DNA from: Plantago major
Lineage: Eukaryota > Streptophyta > Magnoliopsida > Lamiales > Plantaginaceae
Assembly: GCA_026545765.1 (NCBI GenBank)
Contig: CM048839.1
Span: 47,910,677 to 47,974,676 of the forward strand
Direction: 5' to 3'
Length of the DNA stretch: 64,000 nucleotides
Positions 43,494-54,951 of the stretch are shown here, one piece after another; positions within the stretch are counted from its first letter, which is position 1; every line of letters starts with the position of its first letter. The position numbers were made by a program, and so were the translations under genes. The notes beneath the pieces were generated by a model. That model saw only the letters and a program-made list of their open reading frames with translations. It was not told where the DNA came from and made no database searches.

Positions 43494-46400
43494 ATGACCA
43501 CCAAGAACCCTAAGGCCATAGCATCTGCTCCTGCTGAAAAGCAAGGAGGAAAGGAACTTAAGTTGTTGAATAAACGCCTTCTGGGAAAGTTTACCCCATC
43601 GGACTGGAACCCTAACCACAAAATGAATTGGGGAGCTTTTCTAGTAAAGAGATATGTACCAGCAATTATACATTCAAAACCAGAAAGGAAACTGATATTG
43701 GGGATGCTGAAGAATTTCCATATCTACAATTGGGGGAAGTACGCCTTCAACAAATTCCTTGGACATATTGAGGAATTTGAGCCCAAAATCATCAATGGCC
43801 TTGCTGAGCCAAAGGTCAATATGCACTTTGGTCTCAGAATCTGTTACATTCTGGAAACAATGGGAATCACTCTCAGAGAGGCGGAAATCGATCAACTCCC
43901 TCTTCAGACACTCTTTTGAAGAAAAGGAGAAACTTGCTGCTGAGAACGCACTCAGAAAGGCAGAAGAAGAAGAAACTGCACAGCAAGGTGAGGAGGTCTC
44001 TGAGCAAGCTCAAACTAAACCTCCAGTTGCCAAGAGAAAGAGGACTCATAACAAAAGAGCCTCCAAGCCCCTAATCATACAAGAGGCACAACCTTCTGGA
44101 GACAAAATCTCAGAAGATGTTGGACGCCCAGAAAGGCAATTCCAGAATGCCCCAAGAGTCCTGAACCAGAATGCTCCAGAACTCTCCAGAGATGATAGAA
44201 ATATCATAGATGGGTCTGCACCAACACAGAATAGTGATTCTGAGGATGAAGAAGTACTTGCAAAAGTACTCAAAAGATTCAAGTATGAGACCCATGGAGG
44301 AGCATCAAGCTCAGCTCTTCAGAAAGACAAGAGCCCATCTGCCCAACAGGAAGAAGAAGGCCTGGGTGAGGAAGATAGAATGATGGAAGATGTTGCCATT
44401 GCTTCCACATTCACAATGCCAGCACTTAATATTTTTGTCAAGAAAACCACATTCTTGAGCAGGTTCCTCAACCTTCGAGAGAACTCAACTCTCCGAAAGG
44501 GATCAAGCGAGATGGAGACTCGAATGATCTGCAGAGGAGAACAATAATGAGCAGAGAGGCTGTGGAATCACCACAAGTCCAAGAGATCAATGATCGGCTG
44601 ACTATTCGGGTAACAAAGATAGTTTTATCTAACATGTCAACATAATTGCATGTTAACTTGTTACTCATAAAGATGTTTATTACTGAGCCAACTTGGAGAC
44701 ACACTTTCAGGGGGAAGAAAACTTGTCCACCCCCTTGAATCAAGAAGAGGTTCCTCCAACCTCAGAACATCAAGAAGATCCTGTCCCACATGTAGTAAAG
44801 TTATCTCTGAACAAGAAATAACTAAAAATGCTCTTATCTTATGTTCTAATTTTCTTAATGTCTCTTCTTAGGCTCCAACTGAGGAAGTAGTGGTGGTGGA
44901 ACCAACACCCCAAAACCTAGAGATTCCAGAGGCTGAAAAGCTTTCTGAGGAAGTATTTACTGAGCCTTCTGCTGAGAAGGTAAGTAATCAGTAATAGTCT
45001 TCTTCAAAGAATGCTCTGGAAAACCCACTACTAAATATTTTATGTTTGTTCTTACAGGCTCAGTCAGAAGAACAATTGGAAGGAAAGACTGTGGTCTTAT
45101 CTCCTCCAAAAGAAACTAAAACTGCTGAACAAGCAGTATCTGCAGAAAAGGTGCCAGAAACCCCCAAGGTTTCTGAGGAACATGCTACTGAGCTTCCTCA
45201 CTTGGAAGTAAGTGAAGTCTCAGAAAGCACTTTTCCACCTATCTTTTCTGTTAACAGTTTCTAAACATATTTGATTTTAATTCTCAGGTTCAAGCAGAAA
45301 GAAAGGTTGATGAGGATAAAACTTCTCCTCACACCAAAGTATCTAAGGCCTCTATGCCCAAGCAAGCAAAAATCCAAGCAGATGAGCCTAGTGTTTCTAC
45401 ACAGGTATGCTCAGAAAGCTTACTTTTGCACACAGATACTAACACAAGTGGTTTGAACAAAACTAACTTGAACACCTTCTTTCAGGCTCAAAGTCTAGTG
45501 CCAGTTGATTTACTCAAGGCTTTCCAGAAGCACACTTTAAAGAAACATCTCAAGTGCTTCAGACAATGGCAGAAACTCAGAAAGGCTGACCTTTCAGAAT
45601 TTGCCAGAGTAATCGACGTCTTAGAAAAGAAAGCAATCACCTTCAATCTGGAAGATTATATCCATGCATTGTTCCCAATAGAGTCCTACTCATTTGCCAC
45701 TCTGATGCATGAAGACTTCATTCATGAAGTAGCACAAAGACTTATAGCAGATTTCAAGTCTGCGGATGCTCAAACCCAAGAGCAGATGCTTACCCATCCT
45801 GCCTTGCCCAGCAAGCTCACTACTTATCCTGCTGAACAAGAAGAAGTCAATGGGAGGATGATTACATTCCCAAATGTGATCAACCTGGTTTTAGAAGATG
45901 ACGAGGAGATGGACGAAAATGATTATCAAGAACCTCCCTCTGAGCATCCAAACCAAGAAGCAAAGAAAAAGGAAGATGATGATGATGATCAGAATGATGA
46001 TCCCCAACCTGGACAAGGCGGGATTCAAAAAGCTAGCAAAGAAAGTGGAGAAAAGGCTAATCCCTCAATTGCTCAGAAAGCTCCATCATCATCACCTCCC
46101 AAGTCTCATCAAGATACCCAACAAGCTGAACATAATAATGTCATAGAAGAAATTTCAGCTGCTGAGTTTAGGATTGAACAACTCAGAAAGGTATTGGAAG
46201 AAGAGAAGAGAATCAACATTGAGACTCAAGCTCTTGTTGATGAAAAGGAAGACAAAATCAAGAAGCTCGAAGAAGCTAATGCTAAGGAATTGGCACTCCT
46301 AGATGAGCAAAGAAATTTGAAAAATGCCATTGTTGTCACAGCAGCTGAGATAGATGCCATGGATGACAATGATGATGAAGAGCATGATGCTGAGACTGCA

Positions 46401-47035
46401 TCAGAAAGACCTTCTACATCTTCTCAGAAGGCCAGCACACTTGATGGAAAGCAGAAGAAGATTGTCAATCTGCAAACAATCCAAGAAAAGGATTATGATA
46501 GTGATGCTGAAACCCACAACTTGATTACTGAAGCAGAAGATGAGAGACTTGTCACTCAGCACAAAAGAGCCCTACTTGCTCCTCATATATTCTCTGCACC
46601 AAGTAGTTCAAGAAGTGAAGAGCACCGTGCAAGGAACAGTGTCTTTTTAGAACTAAAAAAGACACTAGTTGCCCAAGATACAGAAGTGCTAAAATCCGTC
46701 CCAGAAGAGACGAAGCCATTGACTGCTGCTTTACTCAATAGATCAACCAGCATAGATCTCTCTCAGAAAGACCTAGGATTGGTCAGGGATGAGGATTGTA
46801 ACAATGCTAATGCAGCATTGAATGAAGCCGACCATCTCATCCGCAAGCCAACGCCATCCTAAGGCCGCTTGAAGAGCTCAACACAAAGGAGCAGGAACTG
46901 GTTAGGAAGAACAAAGAACTGAAGAAGGAACTTCAAGAATTGGTCAGGGTACACAACAATCTCCAGAAAAACTTTGAAACTCTCTCTGAAGCTTATGCTA
47001 TCATGAGTCAGTCATTCATGACTAAGGGGGAATAG
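43494..47035 (+). CDS. Intron-bearing 3' gene of element D (unknown function)
   Basis: Reads as six exons: 43494-44609, 44711-44794, 44872-44979, 45058-45207, 45288-45404 and 45486-47035. The five introns (101, 77, 78, 80, 81 bp) have GT-AG borders and pyrimidine-rich 3' ends, and all five junctions are phase 0. Exons 2-5 are 84, 108, 150 and 117 nt, each a multiple of 3. Exon 1 encodes a folded-looking domain (FTPSDWNPNHKMNWGAFLVKR, KPERKLILGML). The rest is Glu/Pro-rich with coiled coils (RIEQLRKVLEEEKRINIETQ) and a nuclear-type basic patch (KRKRTHNKR). Frameshifts near 43905, 44450 and 46845 mean this copy is broken. The position is that of the SIRE env-like ORF, but no signal peptide or membrane helix is seen. 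Family unknown. Confidence 0.6.
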
Positions 47036-47040
47036 AAGAG

Positions 47041-48139
47041 ATGCCTCAGAAAGGCAGAGGAAGAAAAAGAAAACAATCAAAACCTCCCTCCTCAAGTCAA
47101 CTTGTCATTAAGGACACCACTGGAGATACCCTTGCTGAAGAAGTTGTTCCAGATCAACCAGCCAGAAGGCTGAGAAGTATGGTCACTAGGAGAACCAAGT
47201 CCCTTAGAATCTCAGAAGAGAAGAAGACTTCTGAAGAAGAAGAAAAGGAAGAAGGAGAAGTAAGAGGTCAAGAAAGCTGCAAGTCTCCAATTTTGGACTT
47301 CAATGATGATGAGGATGAATCTGACACAGATGAACATCCACTTCACAAGAAAAGGAGACAAGCAACTACTTCACAACCTCCTCTAGCAGCAAGACCTTTA
47401 GCGGCAGAACCCTTACGGAAATACCAAGTCATTACAAGGAACATCCACCAAAGACAAATTCAAGACAGAAGAAAGAGTTAGAGGATCTCTGACGAAGAGG
47501 CCACCAAATGTAAAAGCAAGAAGGGATTTCCAGTTTGGCAGAATAAACAATGAAACACATCAAGAAAGGCCAATTGATGCCCACATTGAGTATATGAAGA
47601 CTAGTAATGAAGAATCTTCTTATAGGTGCATTCTGAACAAGAGAGGGTATTGGATTCTGGAACTACAACATCTACTTGTCAATGATAAGTTTCCAACTCC
47701 CATCCTCAACTAGATCCTGAAATGGAGAGAAAGCAAGCCAGAATTGCTAAAACTGAGCACCTTCATGCAGCTAAACTTTGAAGTAGAAAAGAGGAATGAA
47801 GCGGAAAGATGGATCTTTCCTTTACTGTCCTTACCCAAAACACGATGATGTACACAAGGTAAGAAAAGCGGATGGTAGCTACAAGGGAAGAACAAACTAG
47901 GTGTTTCAACCTATGAGTCATTCTATATGACATTGGATGAATACCTAGATGATATACACTATCTGGAAGAAATATACAAGTATTTCAACCTATCTCAGCT
48001 GCAAGTAGACCATGCACAGGTGCAGGAAAGTACTACAGGTCAAACATTTTCCGGAAGAATCACAAGCTTGGCAAGAGTTACCATGAAATATGTGACTTAT
48101 CCGAAGAAAGAGCTCTCTGTCGGAAAGGATTCTTTATGA
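47041..48139 (+). pseudogene. Second 3' ORF of element D
   Basis: ATG 5 nt after the preceding stop. The first part is basic then acidic (GRGRKRKQSK, FNDDEDESDTDEH). After a frameshift near 47478 it continues with AHIEYMKTSNEESSYRCIL, YWILELQHLLVNDKFP and, after further stops, FYMTLDEYLDDIHYLEEIY. I do not recognise it. The close spacing suggests it was once part of the same polyprotein or gene as the upstream ORF. Confidence 0.45.
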
Positions 48140-48589
48140 CTATGTCCAAGAATGCGAGAAAAGTGGATGATCATGTCAATCGATCCGAAGGAAAGGTCTT
48201 TGAAGAACTTGAGGTATCTAAACCCAAGTTGTGTCTCTGAAGACTTGAAGACTAGTAACACTAGAATACTCCCTTGGAGCTTGGACTCTCCTTTGTTCTA
48301 ATTTACTTAGTATGTTTTATTACTTTTGTAATCTTGCAGATTGTTTCTAAATTTCTCTATATGTAAAAGTTGCATCTCTTTCTGTAAACTGTACCTATCT
48401 GAAGATCATACTCTCAGAAACATTTTAATAGATGACAACTTATCAGCAAAGATCACTTCTTGTGATTTGGTTGATGTTTACTTTCTGCACTTAATTCAAC
48501 TTTCGGCAGAAATGCTGCAAAAAGCAAGTCCTCTCTGAAACAAGAGATAGTGACTTCTGAGTACATAGTTCAAGATATAAACGGATATA
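48140..48589 (+). other. Element D 3' untranslated region
   Basis: No gene and no recognisable PPT. The U3 start of the 3' LTR cannot be found here. Confidence 0.4.
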
Positions 48590-49489
48590 ATTTGATAGAG
48601 AGCACAACGGATACAATTCAAACGCCTCTCAAATTTATCTATATATATCACACACTTAGATGCTTGAAGAGCATACCTTAGAACGCTCTATCTTGCAAAC
48701 TTATCATCAATCAAAGTATTCTCTCAAGCACTCTACTACCTTTTCTGAAAGCTTTCCGTTGCTTGAAGAATCACTAGTAGTTCTAAGTTGTCCTGAACCT
48801 TAACAAGAGATTGTTATTCGTGAAAGAGTTGAACTATCAGATAACCTTTCTGAAGCTCATTCTCCAGAACGGACACCAATTACTTGGGTCAGTAAAGAGC
48901 AGACTGCCATCCACTGAACAAGTGTATTAAGTAGTCTTGTTCTATTAGGCACTCTGAAAACATAACTGAAAAGTTATACGAGAAACCTCTCTGACAAAAC
49001 CTTATAACCAACACCATCAAGGCGTGGAGTAGAGGAAGTACTTGATTTGGGAAATCAGGGAATAACTCCAAGTTATCTGAGTAGAGGAAGTACTTAGCTC
49101 TAGGAGCTGGGGAATAACTCAAGGGGAACATTAGGTTGGGAACCATTTGTTTAGGAATCTTAGAATAGGATTATTGTAAGGTGAACTCAATTATCTGTTC
49201 TAGTGAATTCTAGGTCTCAGAAAGACCGAAGTGGATTAGTTGGAGGATTACGCCACCTCCAGATACCACTATACTTGCTGTCTTATTTACCTTTCTGTAT
49301 TTACATTTCAACAAAGCACACACACACACAGATACTTATTGTTTTTGCACTTACCTATCTTAAAGTCTTCCGCGCTCTGAATTTAAGTATCAGAAACCCC
49401 CAGGTTTCTGAGAAACTGTGTTTATCGACAAAAGTTTTAAAAGACTATTCACCCCCCCTCTAGTCTTTTACTTGTTATCTGGACCAACA
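48590..49489 (+). repeat. Element D 3' LTR, alignable part
   Basis: From about 48590 (clearly from 48642, TATATATA then CACACACTTAGATGC) to CCAACA at 49489 it matches the 5' LTR. The first part of U3 is deleted or too diverged, although the outer target duplication is intact. Confidence 0.85.
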
Positions 49490-49494
49490 GTTGT

Positions 49495-50566
49495 TCCCAT
49501 TCCATTGGTCGCTGGTGCTTATAACAATGAAAACATTGTTCCAGGTACTTGTTGGTCATGGATATCTGCCTATTATCCCGGTAGTATGGTGTTGAGCCCT
49601 TCCATTCGATCCCACCTATCTCAATTACCCCTCCCAAAATTGCATCCTTGTATACTAGACTCCTACCAGATCCAATGGAGATGGAAATCTCTAGCAACCT
49701 AGCAGTATACCAGGTAAGACTTCACGCAACACCTCTCCTAAAGTACGAAGAACTTTGAAGAACAAAGCGTGCATACTCCATTACCCCATCAATCTTTTCT
49801 AGGACTAAATTCTTACTCTGGGATTTAGAGATGCCTAGGACACACGCCATAAAATCATCGACCATGTCCTTACCTACCCTAGGGCTTCGTTCACCATCAT
49901 ATCCAATCCCTTCAACCAAACCAAAGTAAAATTCAAGAGAACTGTGGTTTACCTGATTGGAGTTCGACGAAATCCCATCTCCCCAATTGCGTTCATTCCC
50001 TTCCGAGACTAGATAAAGCTCCCGAAGTTGCATATCCAAATCAGAAGAGTCCTTCTCAGCCACAAGATCATCTTCACGCGCCTCCAGGTCACTCCACCGG
50101 TCCCCACGCACCGTCACGCGCTCACTTGGCCTGTCACGCGCTTCGCGCGCCAAGATGGCGTGTCTGAGTCTGCTTCAGTTCCACGCGTGAGCTACACGTG
50201 CCCTAACGCGCTCCCTTGCGCTCCCAGTTCGTTAAGAGCGCTCTGACTCGCCTCTAATCCGTCAGCCTCCTTGAGTTCGCCCCGTTCAACCGAGATTTCC
50301 GGTTTAACTCGAGGCTGGTCCGACCGGTTGCGACAACCTTTCTTCTCCAACTTCCCTTTAGGGTTTCCTCCTCCATTGCAGCCAAATTCGAGCTCCAATT
50401 CTCCATGCTTTGCCTCCATCTCGCCAAATCCTTCATCCTCTACCCCTCTACTCTTTCCGCCGACCATCCTCTCTACCATGGCACCTCTTAGCTCCTTCGA
50501 ATTAGACCCACTTGATTTTGGCGAATGGGTCTCCTTCCTTCGCGAGTTTCCTCCGTCTCCAGCCAC
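49495..50566 (-). CDS. N-terminal parts of the element E ORF
   Basis: Sense order: 50566-50192 (MAGDGGNSRRKETHS, GEMEAKHGELELEFG; charged, Gly-rich), a frameshift or stop region, 50153-49722 (REARDRPSERVTVRGDRW, SSLEFYFGLVEGIGYDG, VDDFMACVLGISKSQSK), a stop, then 49697-49495 (LEISISIGSGRSLVYKDAIL, IGGIEWKGSTPYYRD, YLEQCFHCYKHQRPMEWEQ). It continues at 35428 beyond element D. The N-terminal part is a plausible divergent Gag of a chromovirus-like element, but no family is recognised. Confidence 0.5.
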
Positions 50567-50642
50567 GCCTTCATCAGGTCTTTGATCTGGTTCGTTGCTT
50601 CTTCAAGCTAACGAATCTTCCGTTTGGTCTAAGCGTGTAACT

Positions 50643-50658
50643 CGGCTCTGATGCCAAG
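50643..50658 (-). other. Element E primer binding site
   Basis: Sense TGGCATCAGAGCCG starting 2 nt inside the LTR; one mismatch to the initiator tRNA-Met complement TGGTATCAGAGC. Confidence 0.8.
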
Positions 50659-51187
50659 TGTTGGGACGTTGGTCCCAACGGCTAATTCGGAGCACGAATT
50701 AGGTATTGATTCGCCCATCAGAACGACCTCCAAGTAGAATGTTGGCACGAATTAAGAAGAGAGATAAGGAAGTCAATCGCAAGAGTAGAGATCTCGTGAC
50801 GTAGCAGGCTTTCGCAGTAGGCACGTTTATTCAACGGGAAGATAATTCATTAATCATAAACTGATTATGGTTAAGCCCTAATGGTTCTATTTATACTTGC
50901 TACCTGACAAGATAATTTAGGTAGTCAAGATCTCTAAAAGATATACTGAAATAATTTAAAAGATCCTAATAAATCTACTCGCCTTATAATCTAGAAAGAA
51001 TCTAGCAGTTGCCTTCTTCTTCTAGATTTATGGCCAAAATAGGATTCTTAACCTAATAAATTGAAATAACAAAATAAGTAAAGTAAATAATGGAGATAAT
51101 TATAAATGGGACATCCCGTGTGCCTTTAGATTCGCACTAACGCTCGCTAAGACAGGATCGTGATGGACTATAAGCTAGGTCCCATTA
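50659..51187 (-). repeat. Element E 5' LTR
   Basis: 529 bp, highly similar to 33295-33816. Sense TATAAATAG at 50887-50895. Followed by the GTTTG target duplication. Confidence 0.9.
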
Positions 51188-51192
51188 GTTTG

Positions 51193-51526
51193 CTTTGAAT
51201 CAATCTTAGTATATAGGTGACTCGTTCTAAAGTTTTCCCTGGTGTATCCTTAGGGTCAGATCCACTGAGGTAGGATTATCCGTTCGATGTAGTAGTCCAT
51301 TTCTTTCTACCGCGACTGACTTTATTGATGAGCTCTGAGTACTCAGGGCCGGATACACTAAGGTCAAATCTAGGGGCGAACCTAGAATTTATTTTCTGGC
51401 GTATGATTTTTTTGAATATGAAGCAATTTTTTTAAAAATATTTATCATAAATCGATATTTATAAATTGAATTAAAGAGATCATGAATTTAAGATTTGTAT
51501 GAAGGAACAAATAACAAAATAAATTA
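51193..51526. other. Spacer, no gene seen
   Basis: AT-rich sequence between element E and the second Mutator-like element; no domain, repeat or RNA recognised. Confidence 0.4.
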
Positions 51527-52414
51527 GAGATTTTTTTACCCTTAACCTTTTGCACGTTTTGGAACTTACACTAAAAACTTTCTTTTTTTCATTTGACACC
51601 AAAACCTTTCAAATTTTTTTGCCGTAACACAAAGGTTGGATGGTGTTAAAGCTTCCATCAATGCGGGTAAAAGTGACGAATTTTATGACATATTTCCTTG
51701 CATTTCCTCTTTGATTTTCCTTCCCATTCCCAATACTCAATATCCCTCCAATTCTTCTACCCATTGAAGATAAATATAATCCCCAAACCCTAATTCAATC
51801 CCACAATTTCCTAATTCCATTCGACAATTCTTTCAATCAAATAGAAGTGACGCAAATTCCTTCAATTTCAGCGACACATGTATAGAACTCATGGAGCTGA
51901 GTCAAGTACGTTTTCTTCCTGCATACCGGAGCATATCAGAACCTTACAGGGACCGACTTCTCATGTTTTCCAAGTTTGAGATTGATTTGCAACAGATGAT
52001 GAGGCTATTGGAACTAGAAAAGAACATGGAACCATGGTCTTTACCTTGTATTTGAAGGGCGTAATCATGAATTGTGTATGGATCAGAATAGCAAGAGGGA
52101 TATGGAGGAAATGAGTTTGTTGAGAATTGTCATGATTGGGAAAGAAGAATAAGCAAGGAAATAAAAAAACCCAAGAAGAATAGAAGATTGGGTTTAAATT
52201 TGTATTGTATAGATGTATAGTAGTATTATTTCTCACTTTTACCCTTATTCAGCGCGTGTTTTACACGTCTACTAACGGTCAACTAACACCGTCAAAGTTT
52301 GGTCTTACAACGAAGAAATTTGAAAGATTTTGGTGTCGGATGAAAAAAAAAAAAAAGTTTTTAGTGTAAGTTAAAAAACGTGGAAAAGGTTTAACTGTAA
52401 AAAAAAAGTTCCTC
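51527..52414. mobile_element. Mutator-like element with a captured gene fragment (Pack-MULE candidate)
   Basis: Terminal inverted repeats of roughly 120 bp (shared ACTTACACTAAAAACTTT, GACACCAAAA, TTTCAAATTT) and a perfect 9-bp duplication AATAAATTA (51518-51526 and 52415-52423). The interior has a 5' UTR-like stretch and the small ORF at 51891-52055. Confidence 0.8.
51891..52055 (+). CDS. Small ORF captured in the Mutator-like element
   Basis: 54 codons: MELSQVRFLPAYRSISEPYR, then RLLMFSKFEIDLQQMMRLLE and EKNMEPWSLPCI, stop. It is preceded by a C- and T-rich leader with AAACCCTAATTCAATCCC, the wording of plant 5' UTRs. Base composition is clearly less AT-rich than the element ends. It looks like a first exon of a host gene moved by the MULE; the parent gene is not recognised. 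Confidence 0.45.
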   Translation: MELSQVRFLPAYRSISEPYRDRLLMFSKFEIDLQQMMRLLELEKNMEPWSLPCI

Positions 52415-52423
52415 AATAAATTA

Positions 52424-52909
52424 TAAGGATAAATATCAAAGTGAATTTAAGATTTCTAAGTGTTAATATATACACTAGTGATTAAAGCACCCCACTAAGT
52501 GCGGTGCCAAGTTTATTTGAATTAATCAACTTAAATTAACATGGTAGTGATGCAATGCCCGACTCTGATAAATTAAGTTGGTATGTCGTTTCAGGTGAAA
52601 AATTAAAATAAATGATATACCTAAAAAAAATGTACTTTTTGCAGTAAATGCATATTTTTGTGCGTATTCTTTTTTTTTTTTAAATTATTTATCGGGTGTG
52701 TTGTAGCTTAACTTCTTCAGTAATGTATCAAGTTATGAGAACGGTAAAAAATGACAAATATTAAAGTTTTGCATGATAGAGTAGGCAGTAATGTTTTTTA
52801 CTTCAGGCCATCTCTTCATGAGAGGTTGAACTCTATCTCTAGTCTCTCTATAACATTGTGTATGAGAACTATAGATATGAGATTGACGTAGGAGTTCCGG
52901 ATGTGTGAA
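52424..52909. other. Spacer, no gene seen
   Basis: AT-rich; no recognised feature. Confidence 0.4.
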
Positions 52910-53800
52910 ATCAATGTTTTAAATTTGTTTATAAGCCAAGAGTTAATTCTCAACATTACGAAAACTTGTAGTGCGGTAAAGTTAACCCCGAGTGTCGTTC
53001 TCTCACGACTTAACTAGGCTGAGTTCTTTTTATGAATTATAATTATCAACAGGAAAAGTGGTAAAAGGTTTGTTTGATTCGGCAGCGAATTCTAATTGCT
53101 AGTCTAACTCTAACTCTCATCGCAAGGAAATCAAGCACATGTATATCGATCTTATCAAGTTATCAAAATTACAGAGTGGTGATGAATAAACAATGCTACT
53201 CTAGTTATCATCGGGACACGCCGAAATGAGACATTACACTGCTCAAGGTAGACACCTTACACCACATAAGGCACGGTGGTTCTGTGACAATGAGCTAACC
53301 GAGTTTGTTCTATAAAACATATAGCAATGGTGGAGTCGTCAATTCCACCAAGCTACAATTACAACAAATGTAGTTTTTGTGTTTGCTACGAACCTATGGA
53401 TTTGCAATCTCTAGACGTTTTGGTGGTAAACTATACATGCTTTAAGGAATACTTATGGAAGAAGAGAATTTCGTTTGCATAATCCTTTGATGATTTTGTG
53501 GGTAAAACACATAACTACATACGCATATAATAAAAAAGGCATTAAGTAAATTCCATCGTACTGTTATTGAATTGCATAAACCCTAACTAGCATGCATTGA
53601 ATCCATCACCACCCCATAATGGGGTGTCTAGCTACTCATTCTCAATAAGCAATAAATAATTAAACAATCCAACATCAATAGCATTAAACGATGAAGAAGG
53701 AGAAATTGTTACCAAGAGGCTGTCACTACACTTGGAGGATGACGAAATTCCTAAATCAATCGGTAGAATAGTAGCTAATGTATTGATAATTGATAATTGA
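52910..53800 (-). repeat. Partial C-family LTR, split by element A
   Basis: Begins GATGTGTGAAATCAA and then follows the C LTR: AGCCAAGAGTTAATTCTCAAC, CGAAAAC, TTAACCCCGAG, TTCGGCAGCGAAT, TAGCATGCATTGAAT and CACCACCCCATAAT. It stops where element A starts; the rest should lie beyond the window. Clearly diverged from both C LTRs, so it is an older or sister family copy. Confidence 0.75.
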
Positions 53801-54652
53801 TGTGTATCCGGAAGATTTTGATTTCGTTGTAGAGACTGTAATCCCCAAATACAATCAAAAGATTAAATTTATAATTTCCAAAGCTCACTAACACACAGTT
53901 TATAGCGGTAAGTTAACTCGAGATGTCGTTCTCTCGGGAATAACGCTCGATTGAAATAGAATATTAAATGGTTGATTTTCAATAAAAAGGAAATAACAGA
54001 TTTTTGGTATTTTTTAATAAGTAAAATAAACACATAAGCAGGAAAGTAACTTTAATAAGAATTGACGAACTAAGAACTTATAGAGAAAAGCATGTAAGCG
54101 TTAACCTTCACTTTGATAACTGGTTTATATCAGAAATAATAGATAGCGCTAGTTACGGCTGCAGAGTCACACAGGTCACATATCTTATACCAAGGTGCAG
54201 TCAGCAAAGATACCCTATGTAGACTATTGTCTAGCTCAATGCTGTCACCGGTTGCTAGCTCAACATCATACCTCAGGCAGAATATCAACCTATAGACACA
54301 GATGATACCTCCTAATCTAGTGCAATGAATACTCATGTCTCGTGAAAACATAAACAAACAAAGCATCTTTCTTAAATAGCACATATATGAACAACAATTG
54401 CATAACCAACATTGATTCTAAAACTATTCCATCATATATAAACCAAATAATCAAAGATCCCGGCTAACCCTTACATAGGTAAATTAGCCTTACATAACTT
54501 AAAGTAAATAAACAGAAAACTGAATTGAAATCATATTTGAAACAACTAAACCGTAAGAAGATGGTGAGTGTCGACCCTCTACTTCTCCTCTTCGATTCCT
54601 CCTTGCTTGATCGATCTTGATGGCTTCCTTGATTGCTTGCTGACAGCTAGGG

Positions 54653-54750
54653 TTTTGGGGTTTCACTTCCTCGAGGACTGGTTCTCTTTTAGGAGAGATG
54701 CTTTTGGGGTTTCACTTCCCCGAGGACTGGTTCTCTCTCAGGAGAGATGC
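54653..54750. repeat. 49-bp tandem duplication in the A LTR
   Basis: Two units from TTTTGGGGTTTCACTTCC to AGGAGAGATGC, at 54653-54701 and 54702-54750, with three differences. The B LTR has one unit. Confidence 0.9.
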
Positions 54751-54786
54751 CTTGTGAGCTTGTGTTGATTCTGAGACCCCTGAGGT

Positions 54787-54796
54787 CTTATTTATA
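54787..54796 (-). promoter_or_regulatory. TATA box of the A LTR
   Basis: Sense TATAAATAAG followed by ACCTCAGGGGTC, as in the B LTR. Confidence 0.6.
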
Positions 54797-54909
54797 GGTG
54801 AAATTTCGAGCTCAAACCGCCATTGGTGTATAAGGAAGTTTTAGGAAGATGGCCCCTAGCCTGACAGGCCAGCAAAACAGACCAGAAACAAAACAGGTGG
54901 TGCACAACT

Positions 54910-54951
54910 GACCGCAGTGATCCTCTCTGCGGTCCACAGGCGACTGCAGAG
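54910..54951. repeat. Overlapping GC-rich inverted repeats in the A LTR
   Basis: GACCGCAG (54910-54917) pairs with CTGCGGTC (54927-54934). Alternatively CTCTGCGGTC (54925-54934) pairs with GACTGCAGAG (54942-54951) with one mismatch, around the loop CACAGGC. The two folds exclude each other. Confidence 0.75.

Larger units (their letters stand above)
35434..49489 (+). mobile_element. Element D: SIRE-like Ty1/copia element with a long 3' gene region
   Basis: Perfect target duplication GTTGT (35429-35433 and 49490-49494). Order: 5' LTR, tRNA-iMet PBS, gag with zinc knuckle, coiled-coil region, protease remnant, integrase, RT, RNase H, then about 5.5 kb of extra genes, then a partial 3' LTR. Integrase before RT marks Ty1/copia; the large 3' region places it in the SIRE/Maximus lineage. 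Many frameshifts and stops show it is not active. Confidence 0.9.
33295..51187 (-). mobile_element. Element E: non-autonomous gypsy-like LTR element with nested insertions
   Basis: LTRs at 33295-33816 and 50659-51187 start TGTTGGGACGTTGG; GTTTG flanks both ends (33290-33294 and 51188-51192). The interior without insertions is about 2 kb plus LTRs: PBS, an N-terminal gag-like or unknown ORF, PPT. The 3' end wording next to the PPT resembles chromoviruses. No protease, RT or integrase is seen. The CACTA element and element D inserted later. Confidence 0.85.

Noticed and set aside
43494..48139. Envelope protein in element D
   Set aside because: The position fits the SIRE env-like region, but no signal peptide, membrane helix or cleavage site is visible; the protein is charged and coiled-coil rich.
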